Assembly (NCBI GenBank): GCA_021030915.1
Contig: JAGEMR010000099.1
Location: forward strand, 48,374-112,373
Reading direction: 5' to 3'
DNA from: Astrothelium macrocarpum
Taxonomy: Eukaryota > Ascomycota > Dothideomycetes > Trypetheliales > Trypetheliaceae
Length of the DNA stretch: 64,000 bases
Below the pieces are notes generated by a model. That model saw only the letters and a program-made list of their open reading frames with translations. It searched no databases and was not told where the DNA came from. Of this stretch, positions 33,503 through 45,003 are shown one piece after another. The number at the start of each line of letters is the position of its first letter. Position 1 is the first letter of the stretch. A program made the position numbers and the translations under genes.

Positions 33503-35581
33503 GACAAGATCAAGCTTGCAAAAGAGATTGATGAATGAGCCAGTTGGCATGGAAAGGAGGCAGATTACTTACTGGGAACCACGGGATACAAAGCAGAAAT
33601 TGTACATGGGCACGGCAGACTCCTCTTGGAGAGCTTTTTCTCATTTGCATCTTATGATCTTCTACTTCATAAGACTTAGGATTGTTTACATGACGGACCT
33701 CAAATCTTCCTAAAGTCTTCGGTAATGACTTACGCGAGGACTTCGGTATCTAATAAGCGCCGTCGCGAAGCCTAATGAGTTTTTCAGCTGCACCAAACAA
33801 GTCAACCATAAATTAGATACTCACTTCAATATCACGGGAGTCCTCGCTGTCCGACCTCAATTCAATGCTCTTATCAAACCAAATCGGATCGAACACGTCT
33901 TCGGCTTCCTGTCTACACAAGAGTGGCCCGAAAACAGGCAGATACAGTCCGGATACGCTACCTGCTCGGCCTTGCTCAGCCATTGAGAACCTCTTCACGT
34001 CATTGAGGCCCTCAAGTACGTGGAACCGGTTCCAGATGATTTGCTAACTGCTTCAAAACCTTCAGCCTCTGAGTCCGCAGTCTCCAATCCTGGTTGAGAT
34101 TAGAGATAGCCTTCACCAGCAACTCTCAATGTCAGCCAGATCTGGCCCGTATCAATGGAGGACTTTAGAACTGGCATGGACCCTAGTTTGCTACACGCTT
34201 TCTTGCCTCATAAGAGTGTCCAGGCTCATCCGCGTGTCAATGGTGCCTGGCTCTTGTTCGGTCTGGGTCATTTGACGTCCTAAACTTCGACTTCCAGAGA
34301 ACCAGCTCCACTTTATTAGAAAATATCTTTTGGAAATAGCATGTTTCCCACAAGGCGCTATCGGTGCGTTGTGTCAGATCTCAGTTCGCTGATTTATCGT
34401 TCTAAGATCCGGATATTGGACTACTGAAGGCTTTTGTCACCAATGACATCAAGACCAACATGAGCTTGTCAAAGAAGCTACCAAAGGCGACGCATGATCT
34501 ACATGATTTGACGTCGGTTAGGACCTCGACTTAGACCAGCTTATTCCATTTGGACTGTCATTGAGAGACATTCAGGCTATGGTTTTCCCCGAATACTTGT
34601 CTGGGCCTCTTTGGAATCTACACAGCGATCATCTTTCCCGCACTGAGATCACTATTTCCTCGCCCTCAAATTTCCAGAACTGTTCTTTGTCCGACGCCGT
34701 TGGTGATGCGTCGACTATTTGGGCAGACTCGATAAAGGTCCGAACTTGCCTAGCACAAAGACGGCGATCTAACCGATACAGAATGCCTTTGTCGTACTAA
34801 TGATCATTGACACATAGCACTCTAATACCGCATATTTCGACATACGTTTCAAGGCACTTCTTTCGTAAACTTGGGCCATGGGACAGAGTGATCCCCTTGG
34901 AGCAAGCGACCCTGTGTCAAAGGCAAGTTCAAGAGGATCGAGCTTATTTACTGACCAGCCGATTCAGAGCCGTCTATACATACCACGGCGCTCAGGGTTC
35001 GGATTTGCCAATGCGTCCCTTTTTCCACTTCCTTCTCACAAACACCTTCCTGCCCGGATGATGATATAATCTCTTTTAGACTTTTTCTGAGCCTCTTTTC
35101 TGTTTTTGGCTCTCAACTCATATGTTATGGTCGTATCTAAGTCTCAATAAACCCGATAATGATTGTAGCAAAGCGTCACAAGCAGCTCCAAGTAACAGCA
35201 TTTAATATCCGTAACGATATATCTGTTCTATTGCAAGACAGGTATCAAATCACAGAAACAAACAAGCTTGTCCCAGTTAAGCTTTGCTTTGCTTGTCAGA
35301 GCAGCCCATAAGGCATGATGAGAAACTCTGAGTATACTTCTCCTAGATTCACTATTTCATTCCTCCGTGATTCGCTTGTTCAACGCGACGAACGTCCGTG
35401 GTCTATACTAAGTTGTCACTTCACTTCACATACCGTTTTCTTCAAATTCACAAAGCCTTTAGACCGACTCTGGAGGGGACCGATCATCACAACAGCACAT
35501 TTCTGTCAACACTATTTGAACACCGAGCCGATGGCTAGCTGAACCACTGACCAAACACTGTCAAGATGGACGATTTCCATA
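33503..35581. other. Gene-free stretch between F-box loci
   Basis: 2.1 kb, normal composition, many stops in all frames. No repeat ends recognised. It may contain decayed paralog sequence, but I cannot show this. Confidence 0.45.
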
Positions 35582-36238
35582 ATGCCAAAAGCGATGAGGG
35601 GATGTGCCAATGGATCAGGGCCTTCCGCTAATGATCATGAACCCGTTGATCATGAACCCGAGCTGGAGAAGGTGCCAACAACATCGAATTGCCATGGTGC
35701 CGCAAGGAAATTCTTCAGCATCTTTGAGCTTTTGGAACAGACTTTGAACCACATCAAACCTCTCCGCTCTGAATGTCGAGGCACCGAAAAGATCACTATC
35801 AACCCCCTGCTTGTGAAAGTTTTCGAGTTCGATAATGAGTGCGATGACGACGAGGAATGGCTGTTTAAAGGCAACGGATTCCGTTTATCTTCAACAAGAC
35901 CTGCTCATGTCGCAATTGACTTCCCTAAAGCGTCTTAGCGTAGAATGCTCATTACCGATCCACCTTGCTCTTCTCTCTAGCCCGTCAGGCTGTACCAGCT
36001 GCCTATGAGCAATGATCCAGATAGCATTGAGGATGTATCGATCCGGCCAAACTGCAATGGGCTAAGAATTAGTGAAGCCGTAGACGCTGTCTCCACTCGG
36101 ATTGACGAAGAGCTAGACAGCCTCGCTATGATCCTACAAAGGTTTGAGAATCTTTGTGAAGACGAAAAGCCTCAAGAACAGGATCACGCCGGCATACATC
36201 TAAGTAGTGTGGGCATCTTTTGGAACATATTCGAGTGA
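35582..36238 (+). pseudogene. Broken F-box-like paralog
   Basis: One frame shows the family layout in shrunken form: AARKFFSIFELLEQTLNHIK (start of an F-box), a jump that omits the rest of the F-box, then ITINPLLVKVFEF and PKAS followed by TAG and RRMLITDPPC. The intact paralogs have ASWRNML or SSWRRML there, so the TAG at 35936-35938 stands in place of the TGG tryptophan codon. A second stop follows after CSSL. Another open segment (36005-36238) resembles the C-terminal helical part. Deletion plus two stops make it non-functional. Confidence 0.6.
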
Positions 36239-36503
36239 ATACTGTTTCATGGACGGCTTTTGAAGCAGCAATAGTCCGGCATCCCCGCATAAGATCTCCC
36301 GGGCTTGACTATGTCCGGTCTGCCTGCTTGCAAACTTTAGAAGCTTGAGCTCCCAACAAATGAAGCATACATATTATTGAGAATCTGGTAACTTGCCATG
36401 CTCATTTTGATGGTAGGATTACTCAAATTTTTCTAAACAAATCGATATCTTTAGTCAAACAATACCTTCTCATGGATTAGTCTCAGGAGACAATTGTCTC
36501 TTT

Positions 36504-37346
36504 CTAGAGCCTGACTCCGTGTATCGTTGGTTCATCAGCAGAATTTCTTAGTGTTATGTTAATGTCATAACCGGCCAAATTAGCTGGCGGGTCTAAAAAC
36601 TGAAGCCTGCTACAATCCGAACATGAGACTGGTGCAGCCAGAGTGCGGTTATTTATATCCACGGGAGTAAGACTGATCTTTATGGCCACATAAAGGTCTA
36701 TATCATTTGCTCCCGTCAAAACAAGGTCGATGTTTTTGCTACCATGACTTGAGTCCGGATGTGCTGGCGTTGCTTTAACTGGTCGCAGCAAAGTTTTCAG
36801 CAGATCATAAACCAACATTAAACCGCCTGATGAGAGAATGCAAGTAGCTACCGGCAGCTGGTGTTCAGCGACAGGCTCATTGATGCATATTTCCATACTA
36901 CGGCAGTGCCCAGTGTGTCTCCAATTAAGAGGTCTTCGGTCTACTGCGAAAGGTAGCCACCAGCATATGAGTGTCCATTCTCCTGAGGCTCTACTGGATG
37001 AACACTCAGATCCACCAAAGACATTGAAAGAAAGGGGCATTCCACTACCTGGAGGTGGGCATTGGTTGATGGGTCTCATCGTAAGGTGTCTTTTACCAAG
37101 TTCTCTCGATTCAGCCAACTTGGTACTGCGCTCTGCAGAAGGAACAGCGGGTTCGTAATCTAATATAAAGGTCCAGTCACTAAATCAAGTTCTTAGTCAA
37201 AAGCGTTTTGGTTGGTATTCTTGAGAACCATACTTATTGACACCAGGGCTGCTATTGTTGTCACGAGCAGTAAGCGCAGAGGTGCCTAAAGAACATAAAC
37301 CAGCCATGAAAAACAAAAACGCAAAATATGCAGCCGAGAGCCTCAT
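36504..37346 (-). CDS. Candidate secreted protein with eight cysteines
   Basis: Proposed exons 37346-37244 and 37159-36504, 252 residues, joined across an 84-bp GT..AG intron in matching phase. The first exon encodes a clear signal peptide: MRLSAAYFAFLFFMAGLCSL followed by GTSALTARD with a likely cleavage site after A-L-T-A or S-A. The mature part has about eight cysteines, including ECSSS, ICWW, GHC, EIC and a CSDC pair, plus two N-glycosylation sequons (NNRT, NIT). I know no domain for it. Size, cysteines and a secretion signal fit a secreted or effector-like protein. The intron donor GTGTCA is weak; an alternative donor 8 bp downstream changes the junction by three residues. Confidence 0.5.
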
Positions 37347-40300
37347 CGCAATTTAATTCTGTTGCTCAATTAATAGTATTCCGCCACGTTTGGTAGCCGC
37401 TGTAGGCTATATGTTGGTTAGCCAGCTAACCAAAAGCATAAGTGGATGAAAGGAAGCTTTAAGTACTAGTGGACGAAAGAAAGGTCTAAGAATTTAGTAG
37501 TGAAAAGAAGAGAACACGTAACAAATGGAAAATAGAAGAACTCAAAATGAATGGGTAAAAGGAAGAGATGCTTTGGACTATTGACGGATGCCCCACTTTT
37601 CTGATTGGACAGAATCAATAGTGTACATTTCGTACTTTACCTTGAGACTACCCATTCGAGAGTCAATTCAAGCCAATCAAATAGTCTACTAAATTAAGGT
37701 AATAGTTAGTGTTCCCTAGTCAGTATCAGGTATCAGTCCATTGGCTAGCTATATTTTGGAGTATGCTATGATGTCCTTCGTTGTTCAATCGGGTAACAAC
37801 TACCACGGACCCTCAGAGTAGCTCCCTTCAACACAATCTCCATCACCTGGGATCTAAATCAGAAACGAGGTTCTTAATAGAGTCGGACAATTCTTCAAGA
37901 ACGAGATCATGGTTCGGCTCAGGACGGTTGGATGCAAGTTTTTGCGAGCCAACAGCTATGTACTATTAATGTCGAATACAACTGGTTCTCTTTTGTGGCT
38001 GTCTGAAAGTAATTGAGTCTTGACAAGGTCGGAAATATCTCATGCCGAGATATTGAATAGTGTCTGGCTCGGGCAACTGGCTCGGGCAACCACGTTATCG
38101 TCAAACAATGTTTTCTGTTCGGTTCGTTGTTTTAGATACTCTCCACATGTCTTGTCTGGAGGTAAAGCTAAGTACAAGCCTCGTGTCACTCGAACTATAA
38201 GGTCCGATTCGTTAGAGATATCGTCCAGTGCGTGAATCGCACGGAAACACCCAGTCACTACTCACGATAGATCAACGACGAGAATCGGAAATAGCAGAAC
38301 TGCATCATAGTCACTCCACCCAGAGAGCTGGGCTCATCCTAGCGTTGCGTGATTGTGTTCGCTATTTAGATCTGGTCGTCGGCTTCGTCGGCACACTGTG
38401 TGGCAGTTATCATTCGCCCAACACGCATTAGAAGTGCGTTTGATCCACATTCGCATATGTCAGTTCGCATAGTGTTCTTTTTTCTCAAGGTCCCTCGTAC
38501 TAATGATGATTTCATCGTACTCAGTGGATGTTGCCAATTAGCGGGCTCTTGAAAGTTTCCCGCCCCTTATACACACGAAGACGAGAAGACCCACTTATAT
38601 TGCAGCTGCCAACATGATGCTCTGTATTGTCTATGTTATGTCGATTACATCATTAAAGGGAACATACCAGCGGACATGGTACCTCTCCTGCAAGGCGAAG
38701 ATCTCAGGCGGCGCTGCAATAAGTCCTAACGCCTCAAGAACATCTTACACCTGCATCCATCCGCTGTCATTATTTATTTCGAAGGCTTTGTTAGTTGTTG
38801 AGTGTTTCCAAAAAGTAATTAGCGCATGTCCGCATCAGCCATCTTCGCTGAATCAAAAGCGAGACTTTTGTCAGCAATGAATGATGATGGCCGCACGCAA
38901 GTTTCTATCACGGATCGAGCGCTCGGACTAAGTCTTTGATACCTCTACGCCAAAGAAAGCCGAGGCCAACGGCAGAGAAGAAGTATGAAATTGGAATTGC
39001 GGGATGCTGCATCCAAAGCTTGCGTAGGACCCAGAATCTCGGTCTCCTCTTCCGTCCGTAACGCCACGAAGAACGCCACGAAATGCGTTGACTTGTGTAT
39101 TTGGAACCCAATAAAAAGTAAGCATTATTTTGCCAATTCAAAATGTCTGTTTGTTAGTGGGTGGATGATAGTTGAATTGGACCCGGTTTCGGACAAGGTG
39201 CTACAGAGTCGGCCCTTCCTACTTTATTGAAAGCGAGGATGTGAGTTTCTTGAAGCCGAACTTGTTGTCTTCTGACGGAGCTAGCTACGGACTAAATAAT
39301 AGACAGGAAAGCCTCTTGACTAAACTAGTTAGGAAACCGTTAAGGGGACAAAAACAACAAAGAGAGGGGAAAATTAGTGTGGCTGAACATCTTGATTCTG
39401 AATGTCTCCTCATTGCCGATCCTCCACCAGTCCGTGGAATAAGAAACTTCGCTTTTGAGAAAATGCCGCACAGGAGCTATCCCGCCAATGTTCGCCTGTG
39501 TCGGATTATCTCAAAAGTGAAATTTCTTATTTCACGGGTGGGTGCCTTAGCGCCGTGATTTCTGGGCCCAGCTTCCCGCTGGAAAACGAATGTTTTGTAA
39601 ATGTGCCCCTAATCATCCTGTATCGCTGGCTCAATAGGTCTTACAATATATATGCCCGTTTGAGATTAGTATTGAGCAACGGAGGGTTGTATTGAGCTTG
39701 AGATAATCTTGGTGATAGGACAGAAATATGTACGATGATAAAGCGGTCTTTTGCTTTCTCTACCCAAGAAGTCAGATCCTGCGGCCACTCTCGATCTAGG
39801 ACATGCAATGTGGTGTGCTACTGTCGCCTGCATAGCAACTTCTCGTCCACCGAGTATCCGGAAATGAGTAAAGACTCAATGATCATGCTGGCTTAGGTTA
39901 AGCTGTTTATGCAGGCCGTTGTTTAGAGACACCGAGGGCCATAAGCATAAGGTATAGAGCATACTACAAGTCGTTGTTGTAGAGGTATGTGCCAGATAGG
40001 GAAGGCTCATAGAGACCCGACTCCGCATTTCCTTTAGGCATAGAACGCACAAGTGCTCAGCTCAACGAACGGAGAAATCCTAGCTGCTGAGGTGCTAATC
40101 TCCAAGCGGAATATGATGACAGCTAAGACATCCTATCGACATAGTTCCAGTCAAGGCAACATTCCCCGAACAAGCGTCTCCTATTCTGGAGCGCCTATCG
40201 CCTTACTCGATCGTAGTCTTTTTTCATTGTTGGCTGCCACACCTCGGTAGGATGCCGCGTCGGAGCCCAACGAGACAGATCGATATAGAAATATGAGTTG

Positions 40301-40479
40301 TTCACCACTGCACCTATTCCCTCAGTCTTTTCATTACCAAGCTAGACGGAATACTAGACCATCACAAGCAATACTTTGACACCATTTCCTTCATAATAAA
40401 CAGCTCTGCAACGATTTCTCATATCCTCATTCAACGGCCAGAGGACGAGAAGAATACTGAGTTTCTTGAATAAAAAGTC
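37347..40479. other. Gene-free stretch
   Basis: 3.1 kb. Short frames on both strands, none with a recognisable domain. Small palindromes such as GGTTAGCCAGCTAACC near 37417 are present. Confidence 0.45.
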
Positions 40480-41202
40480 ATGTGGCCATTCAACTTTGAG
40501 AGATACAATTCGGGCTTTCTCTACGTCTACGACACTCTGGTTCTGTCTTTCGTGAGCACGTATGTTTGGCGATGCCCAGCAGAAAAGAACATGCTCGCTC
40601 TGTACAAACAAAATGCCGGACGTAGGCATTGTGATATAGGTCCTGGTATGCCCTTTTATGAATTCATGATCAATCTTGAGAAGCCTGTCCAACTAAATTT
40701 AGGGACTGGATATTACCTCAGACACATTGAGTATTCCGACGATGCGTCCGTTGATCTCATCGATATTGAACAAACACCTCTTTCGGCTGCCAAAAAATCA
40801 TTGAGTCTTCAGCATCCAACGCTCTCGGTATCCACTCGTGTACATGACATATTGTCCGATGAGCAGTTGCCTGGAGTCTCCAGTTATGACTCTGTAGGCC
40901 TGATGTATTTGTTGCACTGCCTTCCTAGCCCTACAACTCGAAAGGCTGGAATTTTTGCCAAAATTCAAGACGCGATGGCTCCAGGCGGTGTAGTGTTCGG
41001 GGCTACGATACTCGGTCGAGGAACTTGGCACAGCTGGTCAGCTAAATGTCTGGTGAGGTTATTGAATTGGGAGGGGACGTTGGATAATTTAAATGACACT
41101 AAAGATACGTTTCGAAAAGGACTTGAGGATAATTTTGTGGATGTGAAAACATGGGTCGTCGGCTCTATACTCTTGTTCGAGGCAAGAAAGTCCGTTCAGT
41201 GA
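40480..41202 (+). CDS. Class I SAM-dependent methyltransferase, one intron
   Basis: CDS join 40480-40645 and 40703-41202, 221 residues. The intron is 57 bp with no stop, so it reads through if ignored. Removing it restores the SAM-binding glycine loop HCDIGPGTGYYL. Other landmarks: NSGFLYVYDTLVLSFVSTYV and WRCP at the N-terminus, VDLIDIEQTPLSAAKKSL (acidic loop after strand 2), SYDSVGLMYLLHCLPSP and APGGVVFGATILGRG. This layout matches small fungal methyltransferases often found in secondary-metabolite clusters. The substrate is unknown. No partner genes flank it. Confidence 0.82.
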   Translation: MWPFNFERYNSGFLYVYDTLVLSFVSTYVWRCPAEKNMLALYKQNAGRRHCDIGPGMPFYEFMINLEKPVQLNLGTGYYLRHIEYSDDASVDLIDIEQTPLSAAKKSLSLQHPTLSVSTRVHDILSDEQLPGVSSYDSVGLMYLLHCLPSPTTRKAGIFAKIQDAMAPGGVVFGATILGRGTWHSWSAKCLVRLLNWEGTLDNLNDTKDTFRKGLEDNFVDVKTWVVGSILLFEARKSVQ

Positions 41203-41483
41203 GGTTCACGCGTCTATACACGCTAGCAAGGCCAATATGCCTTCGGTTGTTCTTTTCCTGTGGTGAGGGTTTAGAGGTAAATAGAGCACTATGAGAAGCA
41301 TTCAGTTACGTTTGGACTTTCAGAAGCCATTTTCTGTTGAGACGAAAGCCAGTGAAAAGCATGGCGATGATGCTCTCGAACGCGTATTTTGCTTGTGAGG
41401 ACAAGTGAAGCCCAGCTGAGTTTCTCCTTGGAAAACGCGGGTGGCTTTCGCGCGATTGACCACATGCACGTGCGCGTTCACCG

Positions 41484-41709
41484 CACCAGCCTGTGGCATA
41501 AGTTCGCGAAGGGCATAATTCTCCGCAGGCCTCCTCGGACCTCATATCATTCTATATGATTATAAATCGCAAACAATCTATCGATAATTCATCGAGAAAT
41601 AAAGTTTAAAATCTTCTTGTCTATCTTTGTTGAGTGTCTCTCGACGAGATCTGTGGCGAACTATATCTTTCGCGATCGTGGGTGACATTTCTTATGCCAT
41701 GGGCTGGTG
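41484..41709. mobile_element. MITE-like fold-back element, copy C
   Basis: About 226 bp. Outer inverted repeat CACCAGCCTGTGGCATAAG at 41484-41502 pairs with 41691-41709 (17 of 19). The right end continues with AAATGTCACCCACGATCGCG as reverse complement, the family signature. The left end has lost about 20 bp of it and resumes with TTCGCGAAGGGCATAATT and CCGCAGGCCTCC, shared with copy B. No coding potential. Confidence 0.65.
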
Positions 41710-42085
41710 ACTGCATCTCAGGAGATAACTAAACCTTACCGGAAAACCGGACACAAGAAATTATTTGTCGAGGACTGCCGCTACGAACGCATACACCCTT
41801 TAGCTGGTAACAGTCAGTATCTTTGTTTGTGCTTAGAATATTTAGAGCTAAACTGAGCTTCACTTGGAGTAATCCTAACCTCCATGGAATCCTTATTACA
41901 ATACAGAGATTGCGATCACCAGGCGCTTTTTCCATAGAGAATGTTAAGACATTGCGTACGCGATTTTTAGGAGCCTGTGACCCTGGAATAATGTGAGAGA
42001 GTCATAGGAAACCCAGTGAGGCATTTTCTGAGGCACATTGGTGAGGTAGGTACCTACCTACCTATATGTCACACTCGACTCGGCG

Positions 42086-43084
42086 ATGGCAACTTCAAAT
42101 AGGAAATTTAAGGTCGGAGTTCGCCCAGCATATATATATTCAATCTTCCGCACTATGCCTGGAAAAACATTGCCTGGAATGTTTGACTTCATCCAAATTC
42201 TTGTCATTAAGCTCCTGATTTTTCTGACCAAATTATTCGCCGATGGATTCACTCAACATCAGAATCGGCGAGCTGACCGAGCCTTGCAGGTGTTTGTAAC
42301 CACAGAGCTTCTAGAACAGATCCTTACGCATGTACCGCCGATCGACGTTTTACGGCTGCAACGAGTATCTTTCAAGTGGAATGCAACCATTGAGTCTTCT
42401 CCTATCCTTCAGCGCAAGCTCTTTCTCAAACCAACCGGAAGATTCGTATATTACGTTCCGAAAAACCTGGTGGAGAAGTGGATAAAGACGTTACCAAGTG
42501 CTAGACAGCAGCTAGAGCGTGGGAAGGCAGGTCATTCGAGAGATTGCTCGACAATTCACCTCAACCCGTGCTTGTTTGAACATAGGATGCAGTTTCAGAT
42601 TCGCAGGCAAATGACCCCCAAGGTCGATGAAGTAATAAACAAAATTGTGCGGTTCACACTTCGGGATGCGCTGCTGGCGGAATATCCTTCGTGGCTTCAC
42701 GAAACGGACACAAACTCTTCGTGGCGCAGAATGCTCGTGATTCAACCGCCGTGTCGACGTGCTCTCCTGAACTTGTGGTATCTCGCGAAAAAGGGAGAGG
42801 AATCTACAAGAGTCTATGAAATTCAAAGTCGTTTGGTCGGCGAAGCCTTGACCATCGGTCGTCTAATGCAGGAACTAAAAGAGCTGACTGCGGAATGCAA
42901 GAAGAGGGCAAACACGAGGTGGCATTCAGCATCGTTCGTGGAGCAGGACAAATGTCCGGAATGTTTGAATGGTCAGGCTCATGTCCCTTGGCAGGTTCTG
43001 TGGTGTATTAGTGGTTGGGAGCGTATTGACGAGATGCCAACTTTCATGCGCACTGGGAGGTCTATTGTGGATGGGCAGAAATAA
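42086..43084 (+). CDS. F-box-like protein, paralog 2
   Basis: 332 codons. F-box at about residues 70-115: VFVTTELLEQILTHVPPIDV, then LRLQRVSFKWNATIESSPIL. Family patterns follow: IHLNPCLFEHR and SSWRRMLVIQPPC, as in the gene at 32759. The N-terminal 65 residues include a hydrophobic run, FDFIQILVIKLLIFLTKLFA, unusual for F-box proteins. It may be a membrane anchor, or the true start may be a later exon, since few other fungal members extend this far. The C-terminus has a CPECLNG motif. Function beyond Skp1 binding is unknown. Confidence 0.7.
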   Translation: MATSNRKFKVGVRPAYIYSIFRTMPGKTLPGMFDFIQILVIKLLIFLTKLFADGFTQHQNRRADRALQVFVTTELLEQILTHVPPIDVLRLQRVSFKWNATIESSPILQRKLFLKPTGRFVYYVPKNLVEKWIKTLPSARQQLERGKAGHSRDCSTIHLNPCLFEHRMQFQIRRQMTPKVDEVINKIVRFTLRDALLAEYPSWLHETDTNSSWRRMLVIQPPCRRALLNLWYLAKKGEESTRVYEIQSRLVGEALTIGRLMQELKELTAECKKRANTRWHSASFVEQDKCPECLNGQAHVPWQVLWCISGWERIDEMPTFMRTGRSIVDGQK

Positions 43085-44143
43085 ATGGTTCATAGATGAA
43101 CCAATTGCTCGACCCTAACGGATATTTTGGCGTTTATATTACTGCCTACACGCTCTACTGGATTAATACAAGCCAATAACCATCTCATCATCCCAAGTCC
43201 AGTGTTTTTGTCAAGTTGCCAATACAAAGAATCGGTAATATCACTTTTTGCAACAAATTCTAGCCGCACGATTTTCACATACAAACCTATCACTGGATCT
43301 CACCCCTGGGTAGAATTGGAATTCCACATCGTCAAAGCATTTCCTGCAGTTACAGTAAGACTGACCGTATCTACGAGAGCGAGAACATGTCATGTATTGC
43401 ATAATTTACTCCTTGGAGCTCCTATATTCCGATTCTACCGTCACCATAAGAATTTATGTGATTTCATTGGCCAGTAGAAACCTCAGAGCAAAGTGATCTC
43501 ACGACGTCACACGTTTGGATAAGATCCGGTGAGTACTTAGACACCAGCAGGCCGCTTGTGTAAGAAGCCATCGGGCTCGATTTGAGTGGAAGTTAGAGCT
43601 CGCGAAGATGGCGATCCGCGAAATCAAACACGAGGATCGGGCCCTTTTTGAGAAGTTGTGCATCTTCCAGCTGGATGTTTTGGAGGGAGTGCGACCGGAC
43701 GCAGTCGTAGATCGAGATCAGAGGATCCTCTAGATTGCATTGAAAGGGACTGGAAAGAGCACATAAGCGCAGATCCTAAATGATCTACCATAAGGAAAAA
43801 GTAGTTGTACTATGAAAGGTAATGTCTGTTGGAGGATTCAAGAACCGATCTGGTATTGAAGATGTCCATGGCGTTGCAAGAGTGGGCAACCGCAACACCG
43901 TAAACAAGAAGCGCTTAGAGAGCTACCAGGAGTGGCATTAGCTCCGCTCAACACAGTCGTGAATGAAAACATTCCTGTACTGAGTTCAATTAGATATAGC
44001 TATGTTATTTAATATTTCAGGTAAGCGTGTCCTGCAATGCGGGCTGACCAGCAGCTGCATTAAAATTACTTATATCGTCGGCACATCAATGAAATTCATT
44101 AAAGCAGAACCAGCTGCTTTGGATTATTCAGATGTGTTTCTCA
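43085..44143. other. Intergenic, nothing recognised
   Basis: About 1.06 kb between the F-box gene and the His-rich gene. No domain, repeat or RNA gene seen. Confidence 0.45.
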
Positions 44144-45003
44144 TCAAGCATAACCTACATTGATTGGGTGGCTCCATAAACCATCACCTCCAGGGTTGTA
44201 GGCAGGCTTATTACTGCGACGGTGAGGTCCGCTTATTTCCTCCCGTGACTCACCGTCATCTGGATTGCTTGAAGATGTTTGAACAGGGCGCTTTCCGTCC
44301 TTCGAAGGGTCTTGACCCGGATGCTTTGGCTCTCTCTGAGATTCACGGTCTTGGCCCTTTTGTCCTGCCGGAGTTCCCTGTTTGGAACCCTTTTGCTTTG
44401 CCTCGGGTAGACGTTGTGCGTCTTCTGGTCCCTTCGGAATTTGTCGAAATTGAGTTGACTCCGAATTGGAGGTACTAAAGTCAGGATCGAACTCATTAGC
44501 CAGGGCAGTCTTCTTTTCTGCCTCTTCCACGCCCTGAGACACGTTCACGAGTGATTCACTTACGGCTCACTCCTTGCTGACTTGGGAAATTCTGATCCTG
44601 ATAGGGCTACCTTCAGAGATTTAATTGGTGTTTCATATCCTCTAGTCGAATTCTTTGATTTCTCTTGTGACGTATTATCCGGAATCTCCTTCTCTGGGGA
44701 AATAGGTCTTCCTGGCGAAATGCAGGGGAGGCGATCCGAAAGATCTGGGCCCGATGGTTCCTTAATAAGATGACTGCATTTATGAGGATTCCGAGTTGTA
44801 TTCTGGTGGTGATGAAGGTGATAGTCTTGGGATCTATTGTGATGATGATGTATGCTGTGATGATGAAATGTATCTGAAGATCCGGGCACGTTTTTCGCGC
44901 TATCTTCGGCATTGGCGCTTTGTTCTGTTGACTGGAGAGGACTGCCGAAGGTCGCAGACATAGCACTAAGAATGAAGAGGATGGTGAGACTCTTCGAGGC
45001 CAT
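44144..45003 (-). CDS. Candidate secreted His-rich protein
   Basis: The start ATG at 45003 has a good AAAATGGCC context and begins with a signal peptide, MASKSLTILFILSAMSATFG. The mature part has a histidine-dense segment (HHHSIHHHH then YHLHHHQNT, about residues 47-68), which could bind metals. Read without splicing, the frame stops at 44560 after 147 residues. A GT..AG intron at 44610-44534 (77 bp, donor GTAGCC, matching phase) would instead join it to 44533-44144, giving about 260 residues with a hydrophilic Lys/Gln/Pro-rich tail. I prefer the spliced form but the donor is weak. No family recognised. Confidence 0.45.
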
